Below the pieces are notes generated by a model, which was given only the letters and a program-made list of their open reading frames with translations, did not search any database and was not told the origin of the DNA. Position numbers and translations under genes: made by a program. Shown here piece by piece: positions 1 to 8,873 of a DNA stretch of 64,000 bases; position 1 is the stretch's first letter; every line of letters begins with the position of its first letter. Origin of the DNA: Paenibacillus sp. JZ16 (lineage in GTDB: Bacteria > Bacillota > Bacilli > Paenibacillales > Paenibacillaceae); contig NZ_CP017659.1 of NCBI RefSeq assembly GCF_015326965.1, forward strand, positions 3,582,501 to 3,646,500. Direction: 5' to 3'.

Positions 1-753
<753 letters not shown>

Positions 754-955
754 GATCGGAAGGAATCTCATACCCGAAGGTGATGAGGTGTTCCATCCTA
801 TGTTTGACTTGCTCATTTCTCAACTGACGAGAATTTGTTCAATTCTCTATTTCAACGTCCCACCAAAGTGGTTCGTTTTACTCACTCGTTGTTCAGTTTT
901 CAAAGATCAATCTGTGTTTCTTGTTTGTCATCCGCATCTCAGCGGCGACTTTTAT

Positions 956-985
956 AATATATCATACTTCCTATCAACTTTGCAA
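956..985 (-). promoter_or_regulatory. rrn promoter P2 (proximal)
   Basis: On the minus strand TTGCAA (980-985) is followed after 18 bases by TATATT (956-961), about 200 bases upstream of the mature 16S. The stretch just upstream (986-1020) is a run of A/T tracts that resembles an UP element. Seen in sequence; promoter function is inferred. Confidence 0.65.
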
Positions 986-1075
986 GTACTTTTTTTAAAA
1001 AGTTTTTTTGAAGTTGGTTTTGAAGTTTGATGGCCGCCGGTTGGCGGCATCACCTTCGAAAAGGAAGCGAAAATT

Positions 1076-1105
1076 AATTTACCATATACTTAGCCGGTTA
1101 GTCAA
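1076..1105 (-). promoter_or_regulatory. rrn promoter P1 (distal)
   Basis: On the minus strand TTGACT (1100-1105) and TAAATT (1076-1081) are separated by 18 bases. With the second set at 956-985 this gives the tandem-promoter layout usual for rRNA operons. A small GC-rich inverted repeat (GCCGCC/GGCGGC, 1033-1048) lies between the two. Confidence 0.6.
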
Positions 1106-1120
1106 CACTTTTTCGTAAAA

Positions 1121-1351
1121 TTAATGTTTGATTTGCGGAAACTTCCCGTTACGTGCATATTTGGAGAGTTCCTTCTGCGGTGCAAACCGGGCATACATGC
1201 GGAACACCGTTTTATATCGGTTAGCAATAGCCTGCCTGATGTTTTGGTCCAATCGTTGGTCGCTCAAATCCAGCAGCATCTCATCCAGTTCTTTTCGCAG
1301 TACATAATCAAGCTCTTTGCACTCTTTTTCATTGAATAGCATTCCCAGCAT
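1121..1351 (-). CDS. small conserved-type hypothetical protein
   Basis: A 76-residue protein I do not recognise. An ATG at 1351 is chosen because AAGGAGG sits 7 bases before it; the longer frame from 1480 has no comparable ribosome site. The product is charged and mostly helical in composition: an acidic N-terminal half (NEKECKELDYVLRKELDEM) followed by a basic, Arg/Tyr-rich half ending KYARNGKFPQIKH. There is no signal peptide or membrane segment. It lies between the rRNA promoters and the spoIIM-like gene, on the same strand as both. Function unknown. Confidence 0.7.
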   Translation of the reverse strand: MLGMLFNEKECKELDYVLRKELDEMLLDLSDQRLDQNIRQAIANRYKTVFRMYARFAPQKELSKYARNGKFPQIKH

Positions 1352-1562
1352 GATAGGACCTCCTTGTATAGTTAAGTGAACATGTAACGTCACTTCAATC
1401 GGATTAAAGCTGCTCTTGCCTATGTATTGGTGATTAACCGTATTGGCGGGATCTCTAAACCGAATGAATGCTGTCTGCACATTATGATGAACGTCCTGTC
1501 CACGCAGCTCTCTCTTTACTCTGCTAAGCTGCTTTATTAGGTATGCACAATTTCAGGGAAAA

Positions 1563-2171
1563 TTATGACATCAGCCACAACGTAATTGTACTTTCGATCA
1601 CTGCCGCAATGAGCAGCAGCACGACAACCCATAAGGATGCAGTACCCAGCTTGCGCCAAAACCCGCGCCACTCCGCGCCTATCCCGCTTCTGCGCTCCCC
1701 TGTTGCCACAATACTTCTCAATACCAGCCCGCCAAAAGCCAGGCCATACCCGCAGGCAATCACAATGACCGGTATCTCAATGATCCCATGTGGCAGCAGC
1801 CCTTTCACAATCAGATCAAACAGACTCTCTCCGCTCTCCCCCACAACCTTCAGCAAGAAACCTATCACCATGCCATTAATGACCAGGAAGAAGAACGGTA
1901 TTACGCCGAGCAGCAAGCCTGAGAACATGACCAGCACGCTCTTAATGCTGTTGTTAAGAAAGATAAAGACAAAGAAATTCCATTCGGGATGATCGGAGGA
2001 ACCGAGCTGCTGGCTAATCTCCCCTAATCCTTGAAGCTGACCTAGAAGGAATTGCTCGAACCCCTCTGAACTTGCTCCCGCCACGATTCCGGCGATAAAT
2101 AAGACCGCTGCCAAGAGCAATGCCTTCCGGATCGATCTTAAATCTCTGAGAAAAATGCTAAAACGTAACAT
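1563..2171 (-). CDS. stage II sporulation protein M-like membrane protein
   Basis: A 202-residue integral membrane protein of the SpoIIM/DUF95 type. The N-terminus is basic (LRDLRSIRK), followed by about four or five hydrophobic segments (near residues 17-33, 68-88, 90-110, 127-152 and 180-198). The PHGIIEIPVIVIACGYGLAFGG stretch is characteristic of this family, in which B. subtilis SpoIIM works with SpoIID and SpoIIP in engulfment. This copy sits outside the usual spoIIM locus next to pdaB and could be a paralogue, so no symbol is given. Start ATG has AGGAGG 5 bases upstream. It is divergent from pdaB. Confidence 0.8.
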   Translation of the reverse strand: MLRFSIFLRDLRSIRKALLLAAVLFIAGIVAGASSEGFEQFLLGQLQGLGEISQQLGSSDHPEWNFFVFIFLNNSIKSVLVMFSGLLLGVIPFFFLVINGMVIGFLLKVVGESGESLFDLIVKGLLPHGIIEIPVIVIACGYGLAFGGLVLRSIVATGERRSGIGAEWRGFWRKLGTASLWVVVLLLIAAVIESTITLWLMS

Positions 2172-2184
2172 TCGCTACCTCCTA

Positions 2185-2215
2185 AATTGGTATAACTCGC
2201 AAGTACGAGCATATG
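2185..2215 (-). promoter_or_regulatory. possible sigma-E type promoter of the spoIIM-like gene
   Basis: Upstream of the spoIIM-like gene the minus strand reads AACATATG, about 14 bases, then TATACCAAT, which resembles the sigma-E pattern (KTCATATT and CATACAAT). This fits a mother-cell sporulation gene, but the match is imperfect and unsupported by any other signal. Confidence 0.3.
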
Positions 2216-2265
2216 TTGAAAGTAAACAAGCTATTGCACACTGAAGGGAGAGGGGCGCACGTATT

Positions 2266-3069
2266 ATGAATTCTTTTTATGTATTCAACGGCAGAAAGAT
2301 TAAGCGGTTTTTCTTCGTCCTTGCCGCGGCGATCTTTGCAATCGGCGTTATTTATGTGGAGAGTGACAACATCTCGGTCTTCTCCGAGAACAACCCGTCA
2401 GCGATTTACAGCGTGTCTACGGATAAGAAACAGATCGCTTTAACGTTTGACATCAGCTGGGGCGAAAAACGCGCAGAGCCTATTTTACAGGCCTTAAAAG
2501 ACAATGGAGTTCAAAAAGCAACCTTCTTCCTGTCTGCGCCATGGAGCAAAACACATCCCGATATCGTGAATGCCATTAAGGAAAGCGGATATGAAATCGG
2601 GAGCCACGGCTTCAAGCACGATAATTACAGCACGCTCACCGATGAGGAAATACGCAAGCAGATTTCTTCGGCACATACTATTTTAACCGCAATGACCGGA
2701 CAAGAACCCAAATTAATACGAATGCCTAACGGGGATTTTGACAAAAGAGTGCTCGGCATAGCCCAGAGCCTTAACTACACGGTGATCCAGTGGGATACCG
2801 ACTCCAGGGACTGGAAGAATATCGGCGTCGACAAAATTGTGGACCGCGTCGTCTCCAAAGCACATCCGGGAGACATCGTGCTGATGCATGCCAGCGACTC
2901 CGTGAAGCAAACACATGAAGCTCTCCCTCTCATCATCAAGGAACTGCGTAATAAAGGCTACGAGTTCGTTACGGTAACAGATCTGCTTCAACAGGGCAGC
3001 GCCCAAGGCACCGAGGTTCGTGATCACGCTTCATTGCAGAAGAGCATCGAGGATGCAGGCGGACTTTAA
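2266..3069 (+). CDS. pdaB: polysaccharide deacetylase family sporulation protein PdaB
   Basis: A 267-residue NodB-fold protein matching PdaB (YbaN), required in B. subtilis to keep spores stable after late sporulation. A single hydrophobic segment (about residues 13-31) anchors it or acts as an uncleaved signal. The NodB domain follows: ALTFDISWG at about 63-71, where the second Asp of the usual TFDD motif is replaced by Ile as is typical of this subfamily, then SHGFKHDNY with the two metal-binding-type His, and MHASDSV near the C-terminus. It is transcribed away from the spoIIM-like gene and converges on kbaA. The Gln/Ser/Asp-rich tail after TVTDLLQQ is outside the domain. Confidence 0.92.
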   Translation: MNSFYVFNGRKIKRFFFVLAAAIFAIGVIYVESDNISVFSENNPSAIYSVSTDKKQIALTFDISWGEKRAEPILQALKDNGVQKATFFLSAPWSKTHPDIVNAIKESGYEIGSHGFKHDNYSTLTDEEIRKQISSAHTILTAMTGQEPKLIRMPNGDFDKRVLGIAQSLNYTVIQWDTDSRDWKNIGVDKIVDRVVSKAHPGDIVLMHASDSVKQTHEALPLIIKELRNKGYEFVTVTDLLQQGSAQGTEVRDHASLQKSIEDAGGL

Positions 3070-3084
3070 ACGCTCGAGAGGAAC

Positions 3085-3110
3085 CCTGTAATTGAATCCT
3101 GTAATTGAAT
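3085..3110. repeat. 13-bp perfect tandem duplication
   Basis: CCTGTAATTGAAT occurs twice back to back (3085-3097, 3098-3110) just after pdaB and before the shared terminator. It looks like replication slippage. Confidence 0.85.
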
Positions 3111-3119
3111 AATGTTTAA

Positions 3120-3152
3120 CAAAAAAAGAGCTAAGGTGTTAGCTCTTTTTTT
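3120..3152. terminator. bidirectional terminator between pdaB and kbaA
   Basis: AAAAAAAGAGCTAA, a 4-base loop, then TTAGCTCTTTTTTT forms a symmetrical hairpin with T runs on both strands. Its right arm contains the last codons and stop of kbaA, so the two convergent genes share it. Confidence 0.9.
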
Positions 3153-3732
3153 CGTCTTGTGTAACTTTATGAAGCGTCAGAATTTGGTATGCATTACAGA
3201 TTAGCAATGGTACCACCATAAAGATCGTGGCGTTGCTGACTCCAATTTGCAGTACACCGATAATCTCCACAATGGAAATCGCCATCATGAAGAAGAGGGT
3301 CGGAATCCATGCATTAGCATTCGTGCTCTTCACTTTGAGATAAGCAACAACAACAGCAATAACCAAAATGGAAATACCTAAAATCAAATCCTGCTGCAGG
3401 CTAGTGGATCCGCCGACAAAGGTACGGAAGAACATTAGCTCCAGCAATGCTAGAACAGCCAACACAATCTGAATGTACTGCCAAGTCTTTCGGCGGAATA
3501 TGCCTATCCCCATATAATTTAAAGTCAGGTACGCAAAAAAGCCCATCTGGGAGTATACGCTCACCAGTGCCCCGGAGCCCAACAAAATCAGCGGGTATAT
3601 CAATAAATCGGCCATTCCCGTAAATTCGATCGCGCCATTAAACAACTGCAGGATCAAACCTACAATTAATGCCGCCACTGCCCCGACGAGCAGCGTTTTC
3701 AAAAACAATTTAGACCACTTTCGTAAGCTCAA
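3139..3732 (-). CDS. kbaA: KinB-signaling pathway activation protein KbaA
   Basis: A 197-residue polytopic membrane protein with six hydrophobic segments (about residues 12-32, 41-60, 62-78, 86-104, 116-134, 142-182). Sequence and its place between pdaB and gerD identify KbaA, which in B. subtilis promotes KinB-dependent phosphorylation feeding the Spo0A phosphorelay. Translation begins at a TTG with a GGGGGTGG-type ribosome site about 8 bases upstream. The charged C-terminal tail (HKVTQDEKKS) is encoded within the terminator hairpin shared with pdaB. Confidence 0.9.
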   Translation of the reverse strand: MSLRKWSKLFLKTLLVGAVAALIVGLILQLFNGAIEFTGMADLLIYPLILLGSGALVSVYSQMGFFAYLTLNYMGIGIFRRKTWQYIQIVLAVLALLELMFFRTFVGGSTSLQQDLILGISILVIAVVVAYLKVKSTNANAWIPTLFFMMAISIVEIIGVLQIGVSNATIFMVVPLLICNAYQILTLHKVTQDEKKS

Positions 3733-3797
3733 CTAACTTCCACCCCCACAGATCATTATTTTACCAACGTTCACAATAAAAAACCATTCTGAATCCG

Positions 3798-3826
3798 ACA
3801 TATTTCTGCAAATCCATCACATACTA
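3798..3826 (+). promoter_or_regulatory. possible forespore (sigma-G/F) promoter for gerD
   Basis: ACATA (3798-3802), 17 bases, then CATACTA (3820-3826) resembles the sigma-G pattern GHATR - about 18 - CATNNTA. B. subtilis gerD is a sigma-G gene. The first base of the -35 element deviates and the leader would be about 140 nt, so confidence is low. A TATAAT at 3882-3887 has no good -35 partner. Confidence 0.3.
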
Positions 3827-3970
3827 TGCGAAGAACCGTAAGAAAAACATCGATCGAGCGTACTTCACCAGAGGACCTACCTATAATGCTGCGGATGTTT
3901 TTCTTGCGATTATCGAATTTGTTCGGCTTCGCTTATAAATTCAATGATCTTAAAAAGGAGGACAACGGTA

Positions 3971-4681
3971 ATGAAGTGGCCGTTATTTCGTTTATGTATT
4001 ATCGTCTTCGTTGCTGCCGTGGTGCTTACCGCTTGTGGTGCAGAACAAAGCTCGTCCCCGCAGCTCGGATATAAAGAAATCAAGTCCATGGTGGTCGACA
4101 TTCTGAAAACCGACGAAGGTAAAAAAGCGGTAGAGGAAGCGCTGGGCGGTGGATCTGGCGGTTCCTCCGGAAGCGGCGGATCCATGGGGATGCGGATGAT
4201 GTCCGCCCAGTCCGGGGATCAAATTCGCATGGCCGTTAAGGATACACTGGTATCGGAGGAATATAAGAAGGAAATTGAGAAGATTATGACCGATCCGCAA
4301 TTCGCGGGTGATTTTGCCAAAGCCATCAATTCCGAGAGCAAGCAGCTGCATATGCAGCTCATCAAAGACCCAACCTATCAAAAAGCGATTCAAGATATGT
4401 TAAAATCTCCGGACGTGATGAAATCGTTTCTTGAACTGACCAATACCCCGGATTATCGCAAACAGTCCATGACCGTGATGCAGGAAGCTATGCAGAACCC
4501 GCTGTTCCGCATGGAGGTGCTGGAACTGCTTAAAACGGTTGTAAAAGACGAACTTCAGCCTAAAGTGGAGAAGAAAAAAGAAGGACAAGGACAAGAAGAG
4601 CAAGGCGGCGGCGGTGGTGAAGGTGGCGGTGAAGGCGGCGGTGAAGGAGAAGAAGGAGGCGGTGAAGGCGGCGGCAGTTAA
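3971..4681 (+). CDS. gerD: spore germination lipoprotein GerD
   Basis: A 236-residue lipoprotein: basic N-terminus, hydrophobic stretch, then lipobox VLTAC with the acylated Cys at about residue 22. GerD is needed for nutrient receptors to cluster in the spore inner membrane. The ATG at 3971 is used because AAAGGAGG lies 9 bases upstream; an upstream ATG at 3944 precedes the ribosome site. The central part (DQIRMAVKDTLVSEEY to ELLKTVVKDELQ) is the helical GerD core. Two features are unusual: a Gly/Ser linker near residues 58-72 and a C-terminal tail of about 35 residues made almost only of Gly and Glu. The protein is clearly longer than B. subtilis GerD (about 185 residues). Confidence 0.93.
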   Translation: MKWPLFRLCIIVFVAAVVLTACGAEQSSSPQLGYKEIKSMVVDILKTDEGKKAVEEALGGGSGGSSGSGGSMGMRMMSAQSGDQIRMAVKDTLVSEEYKKEIEKIMTDPQFAGDFAKAINSESKQLHMQLIKDPTYQKAIQDMLKSPDVMKSFLELTNTPDYRKQSMTVMQEAMQNPLFRMEVLELLKTVVKDELQPKVEKKKEGQGQEEQGGGGGEGGGEGGGEGEEGGGEGGGS

Positions 4682-4712
4682 GCAGCACTTCCCCATCTCT
4701 CCCATAAACATT

Positions 4713-4745
4713 AACAGGCTCCCTAACTAGGGAGCCTGTTTCATT
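4713..4745. terminator. bidirectional terminator between gerD and salA
   Basis: AACAGGCTCCC, a short loop and GGGAGCCTGTT form an 11-bp perfect stem between convergent gerD and salA. The T run after the stem is short on the plus strand, and on the minus strand it is only TTAATGTTTA. Confidence 0.8.
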
Positions 4746-4762
4746 ATATGCTTATTGACCAT

Positions 4763-5857
4763 CTAGATGGATTCCTCAAGCTTGCCTGCAATCCTTGCGG
4801 CGATTTCATCGTAGATCCCTGCGCTCTCGGTACCTGCCTTATACACCGACGGGGAGAAGTCCGGCTCTGAAGGGTGGTTATCCGGCGCTCCCAACGGAAG
4901 CTGCGCGAGCAGCTCGGTATGAAGCGTTTCTGCAAGCTTCCCTCCGCCTCCACGACCAAATACATAATCCTTCTCCCCGCCATGGGAGCAGACATAATAA
5001 GACATGTTCTCGACGACGCCTAAGATTTCATGATCGGTCTGCAGGGCCATGGCACCCGCTCTGGCAGCTACAAACGCCGCCGTAGCATGCGGGGTGGTTA
5101 CGATGATCTCTTTGCTCTGCGGAATCATCTGATGCACGTCCAGCGCCACGTCCCCTGTCCCTGGCGGCAGGTCCAGCAGCATGTAGTCCAAATCCCCCCA
5201 AGCGACATCCGTGAAAAATTGACGCAGCATTTTGCCAAGCATCGGTCCGCGCCAAATCACCGGACTATTCTCGCGGATGAAGAAGCCCATGGACATCACC
5301 TTGACACCAAAACGCTCAACCGGATGGATGACACCCTCCTCGGTTACGGACGGCCCCTCTTCAATGCCCATCATATCCGGTACGCTGAAGCCATAAATAT
5401 CGGCATCAATCAAGCCTACCTTCTTGCCTTGCCGAGCCAAAGCTGCAGCTAAATTCACCGTAACGGTGGATTTACCCACGCCGCCTTTGCCGCTTGCAAT
5501 CGCAATGAAATGAACGCCGGATTGCTCGCTAAGGAGCATATTCTGCTCCATGCCGGCGGCATGTCCTTTTGTCAGCTTCTCGCGATCGTTATCTTCCTCA
5601 CGGGCTGCTCCGCTAACGGCATTGTCCAGAGGGCGCATGCGGATATGTATATCTTCTGCCCCCATAGCTTCAAGAATTTCTCTGATCTGCGCCTCCAAGG
5701 AAGCGCGTACATCTTCACTGCTGTAAGTCACGGATAATCGGACCGTGCGTTCCTTCACAACAATATCTCGAATACGCTGGAGCTCCATTAAGCTCTTTCC
5801 GGTTTCGGGATCGCGTAAAGGCTGGAGTATCTCCTGTACCGTTTCTCTAGTCAGCAT
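4763..5857 (-). CDS. salA: Mrp/NBP35-family P-loop ATPase (SalA)
   Basis: A 364-residue protein with an N-terminal MIP18/DUF59-like domain (about 1-75), an acidic linker, then a deviant-Walker ATPase: GKGGVGKS at 123-130 with the signature second Lys, DADIYG near 151-156 and DLPPGTGD near 230. Mrp proteins are iron-sulfur carriers; the B. subtilis orthologue SalA, at this same position beside gerD and cwlD, acts as a regulator that represses scoC. The C-terminal CxxC of Fe-S carrying Mrp proteins is not intact here (YVCSHGG has one Cys), which favours a SalA-like role. AGAGGTG precedes the ATG. Confidence 0.9.
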   Translation of the reverse strand: MLTRETVQEILQPLRDPETGKSLMELQRIRDIVVKERTVRLSVTYSSEDVRASLEAQIREILEAMGAEDIHIRMRPLDNAVSGAAREEDNDREKLTKGHAAGMEQNMLLSEQSGVHFIAIASGKGGVGKSTVTVNLAAALARQGKKVGLIDADIYGFSVPDMMGIEEGPSVTEEGVIHPVERFGVKVMSMGFFIRENSPVIWRGPMLGKMLRQFFTDVAWGDLDYMLLDLPPGTGDVALDVHQMIPQSKEIIVTTPHATAAFVAARAGAMALQTDHEILGVVENMSYYVCSHGGEKDYVFGRGGGGKLAETLHTELLAQLPLGAPDNHPSEPDFSPSVYKAGTESAGIYDEIAARIAGKLEESI

Positions 5858-5920
5858 ATAAGCACCTCTGCTCTATGTAATGGAATAGACAATGTTTCGA
5901 TATTCCTGTCCATTATACCA

Positions 5921-6694
5921 TTACTCTGCAGCTTGTGACGACTCGCTGGCGGACTCTCCGGACGTATATCGCAAAATGCCATTATACACAGAGGCTGCGA
6001 CCTTTCTCTGGTATTTCTCATCACGCAGCAATTCGGATTCCTCCGGATGGGACAAGAAACCGACCTCTACCAAGGCAGAAGGCATGCGCAGAGCTTGAAG
6101 CAAAAATATCTTATCATCCGTTTTGGCCAAACGCTGCGTATTCTCCAGGTTATGCCGTATTTCTGCCTGAATCAATTCAGCGAGTTTTTGACTTTCCCCG
6201 TTATTTGGAGGGAAAAAGGTCTGCGCCCCTCTCCACCGATTGGACGGAATGCTGTTCAGATGCATGCTGATAAACAGATCCGCCTTACTCTCCTCGATCA
6301 TCCGAACGCGTTGCTTGAGGTCTTCCGTTTTACGCTTGGAATACCCCTTTGTGCTTTCTGCAGCCAGGTCATAGTCTCCTTCTCTTGTCATAATGACGAG
6401 TGCGCCTGCCTGCTGTAAATAATCACGCAAATACAAGGTGATGGCCAGGTTTACATCCTTCTCGATGACGCCTTGTCGGCTTACCGCCCCCCCATCTGGC
6501 CCGCCATGTCCTGCATCAAGGGCAATGACTTTGCCGGCAAGCGGCAAACTCCAGGTATTCGACGTTTTGGCAGAGGGGATTTCGTATGTTACAACGACAA
6601 TGAGCAGTGCCAGCAGCGCAGCTCCAATCAGGGTTTGCTTGACTCTCTTTAGCGATATCCATACCGTAACCTTGTCCGATCTCCGCCTGGACAT
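5921..6694 (-). CDS. cwlD: N-acetylmuramoyl-L-alanine amidase CwlD
   Basis: A 257-residue Amidase_3 protein. A basic N-terminus is followed by one membrane or signal segment (about residues 20-38), then the zinc amidase fold: ALDAGHGGPDGG (first His), EKDVNLAI (Glu ligand), SMHLNS (second His) and VEVGFLSH (catalytic Glu). CwlD works with PdaA to make muramic delta-lactam in spore cortex, so germination enzymes can recognise it. The ATG at 6694 with GAGGTGG 7 bases upstream is preferred to one seven codons earlier. Its place next to salA and gerD agrees with B. subtilis. Confidence 0.92.
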   Translation of the reverse strand: MSRRRSDKVTVWISLKRVKQTLIGAALLALLIVVVTYEIPSAKTSNTWSLPLAGKVIALDAGHGGPDGGAVSRQGVIEKDVNLAITLYLRDYLQQAGALVIMTREGDYDLAAESTKGYSKRKTEDLKQRVRMIEESKADLFISMHLNSIPSNRWRGAQTFFPPNNGESQKLAELIQAEIRHNLENTQRLAKTDDKIFLLQALRMPSALVEVGFLSHPEESELLRDEKYQRKVAASVYNGILRYTSGESASESSQAAE

Positions 6695-6764
6695 AACAAA
6701 ACCACCTCGTCCCATGAGTTGTTCTACTCCATCATATGGGACAAGGTGGCTATTTATGCCTTGG

Positions 6765-7934
6765 TTAGACCGTAATCTGCTCTTTCATGCCTTCGATTAA
6801 CACTTGCGCGACTTCGGGGCGCGTAAATTCCGGTGGCGGGCACTGTCCTTCGCGAAGCAAGCCACGAACCTTCGTTCCCGACAAGGTCAGATGAGCCTCC
6901 TTAGGATGAGGGCATGTTTTGCTTGAAGCCATGTTTCCGCAAGTGGTGCAGAAGAAGCTGTGCTCAAAGAACAGCGGGGTAATACCCAACTCTTCTGCAG
7001 TGAAATTCTTGAAAATTTCCTGAGCCTCATACGTGCCGTAATAGTCACCGACTCCTGCGTGATCCCGGCCAACGATAAAATGGGTACAGCCATAGTTTTT
7101 ACGGACCATTGCATGGAATATAGCTTCTCTAGGCCCCGCATAACGCATGGCAGCCGGAAATACGCCCAGGAAGGTGCGATCCGCTGGATAGTAGTTCTCC
7201 AGCAAGGTCAGATAGCTCTTCATTCGCACATTGGCAGGAACGTCATCCGATTTGGTCTCTCCTACAAGCGGATTGAGGAATAGTGCGTCTACGATTTCCA
7301 TGGCACTCTTCTGAATGTATTCATGTGCACGGTGAACCGGATTACGTGTCTGAAAGCCTACAACTGTATTCCAGCCCTTCGCTTTGAACTGTTCCCGGGT
7401 CTCTGCCGGATCAAAATAAAACTCGCCAAACCGTTCCGGCTGCGGACGATTCAGCACTTGGATCGGCCCGCCTACATAGATTGAAGGACGTTCGAAAAGT
7501 TTCTTCACGCCGGGATGCTCCGGATCATCCGTCTTAAATACTTGAACAGCCTCAGCTTGCTGATCCACCTGATAGACGCTCTCTACATCGATAACGCCGT
7601 AGACGACCCCATCTTCTTCGCCTACAAGGGCCGCCTTCTCGCCGACGGCAAGTTTAGCCGCTGTATCCTCATCAACAGCCAGGGTAACCGGTATGCTCCA
7701 GACCGTACCGTCCGCTAAACGCATAGAGGAAACCACAGACTTGTGATCCTGCTCGTTCAAAAATCCTTGCAGTGGCGAAAATGCCCCGACCCCGATCAAA
7801 TCCAGATCCGAGATGCTCCAAGCGTTTACGGGGATCTTATGAAGAGTGTCGACCTGTTTCAATAAATCTTCACGCTCTGCTCCTTGGGCTACCCGCTGTA
7901 CCAGCGTACCGCCATGAGGGAGTATGGCTGTCAT
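6765..7934 (-). CDS. sat: sulfate adenylyltransferase
   Basis: A 389-residue ATP sulfurylase, converting ATP and sulfate to adenosine 5'-phosphosulfate (APS) and pyrophosphate in the cytoplasm. The N-terminal PUA-like part ([19 protein letters not shown]) is followed by the nucleotidyltransferase core with [11 protein letters not shown] near residues 191-201 (the HxxH active-site motif) and [12 protein letters not shown] near 290. Near the C-terminus a [15 protein letters not shown] segment with three Cys and a His suggests a small metal site. No APS kinase domain is attached. It follows cysH by 57 bases and is probably co-transcribed. The ATG has an AAGGAGG ribosome site. Confidence 0.95.
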   Translation of the reverse strand: MTAILPHGGTLVQRVAQGAEREDLLKQVDTLHKIPVNAWSISDLDLIGVGAFSPLQGFLNEQDHKSVVSSMRLADGTVWSIPVTLAVDEDTAAKLAVGEKAALVGEEDGVVYGVIDVESVYQVDQQAEAVQVFKTDDPEHPGVKKLFERPSIYVGGPIQVLNRPQPERFGEFYFDPAETREQFKAKGWNTVVGFQTRNPVHRAHEYIQKSAMEIVDALFLNPLVGETKSDDVPANVRMKSYLTLLENYYPADRTFLGVFPAAMRYAGPREAIFHAMVRKNYGCTHFIVGRDHAGVGDYYGTYEAQEIFKNFTAEELGITPLFFEHSFFCTTCGNMASSKTCPHPKEAHLTLSGTKVRGLLREGQCPPPEFTRPEVAQVLIEGMKEQITV

Positions 7935-7991
7935 GAATAATTCCTCCTTCTTATGCTGTAACTGTACGATCCTAAGTACATCATGATTCGT

Positions 7992-8684
7992 TTATTTATG
8001 AAGTCCGCATTCCGTCTTCTCATGACCTGACCAGCGTCCAGCACGTGGGTCTTCTCCTGGCATGACCTGTCGTGTGCAATATTCGCAGCCAATGCTCGGA
8101 TAATTCTGATCATGCAGCGGGTTGTAGATGATCTCATTAGTTCGGATATAGTTCCACACATCCTCGCTAGTCCATGCCGCGATCGGATTGAACTTCACCA
8201 AACCGAACTTGGTATCATATTCAATCTTCTTCGAATTCGCCCGGGTAGGGGCTTGATCTCTTCGTATCCCTGTAATCCAAGCCTCATACTGAGACAGAAT
8301 CCGGGTCAATGGCTCTACCTTTCGGATGTTGCAGCACTCATTCGGGCTGACGCTCCATAATGCTTCACCATACTGTGCCGCTTGCTCTTCAGGCGTAATG
8401 AGCGGAGAGACCCGCACGAATTCCAGGCCATAACGTTCGGCCATACGATCCCGCGTTTCGTACGTTTCCTTGAAGTGAAAATCGGTATCCAGATAAAAAA
8501 TATCCGTCGACGGGCTAATCTTTTGAATCATGTCCACCAATACCACATCTTCTGCTCCAAAGCTGCAAGCAAACGTTATATTGGGAAATGTCTTGATCGC
8601 ATATGCGATGACTTCCTCAGCCGATGCATGCTCAAGCTCTTCTGCTTGCACTCGAATCAAATCCTCTTTCTCCAGCAAATTCAT
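7992..8684 (-). CDS. cysH: phosphoadenylyl-sulfate / adenylyl-sulfate reductase
   Basis: A 230-residue PAPS-reductase family enzyme that reduces activated sulfate to sulfite using thioredoxin. The PP-loop begins ACSFGAEDVV near residue 38; the catalytic Cys is in the terminal ECGLH. Four further Cys, in CCNIRK and CEYCTRQ, are the ligands of the [4Fe-4S] cluster seen in enzymes that accept APS directly. With sat next to it and no APS kinase in view, direct APS reduction is plausible. GGGGGAGG lies before the ATG. Upstream is a consensus sigma-A promoter. Confidence 0.93.
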   Translation of the reverse strand: MNLLEKEDLIRVQAEELEHASAEEVIAYAIKTFPNITFACSFGAEDVVLVDMIQKISPSTDIFYLDTDFHFKETYETRDRMAERYGLEFVRVSPLITPEEQAAQYGEALWSVSPNECCNIRKVEPLTRILSQYEAWITGIRRDQAPTRANSKKIEYDTKFGLVKFNPIAAWTSEDVWNYIRTNEIIYNPLHDQNYPSIGCEYCTRQVMPGEDPRAGRWSGHEKTECGLHK

Positions 8685-8746
8685 GATTGGATGCCTCCCC
8701 CGATATTAATCCCGATAATCCTACTGAAATAATATGAATTAAATAC

Positions 8747-8774
8747 AGTATAAAACATTCCTAATAAATGTCAA
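8747..8774 (-). promoter_or_regulatory. promoter of cysH-sat
   Basis: Minus strand TTGACA (8769-8774), 16 bases, TATACT (8747-8752), about 65 bases before cysH. The leader contains a near-direct repeat ATTATCGGG / TTAATATCGGG just before the ribosome site (about 8700-8718). No T-box or SAM riboswitch fits in the short leader. Confidence 0.75.
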
Positions 8775-8799
8775 CATCAAATCGTTACCATGATAAACG

Positions 8800-8830
8800 A
8801 AAAAACCCTTCCTGCATAAGCAGAAAGGGT
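8800..8830 (-). terminator. terminator downstream of the MFS gene
   Basis: On the minus strand ACCCTTTCTGC, TTAT loop, GCAGGAAGGGT then TTTTTTC. It closes the marR-MFS unit just upstream of the cysH promoter. Confidence 0.88.
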
Positions 8831-8873
8831 CTTCTTTCTCTTCGATTTCCAAACATTTTGACAAATACCAATC

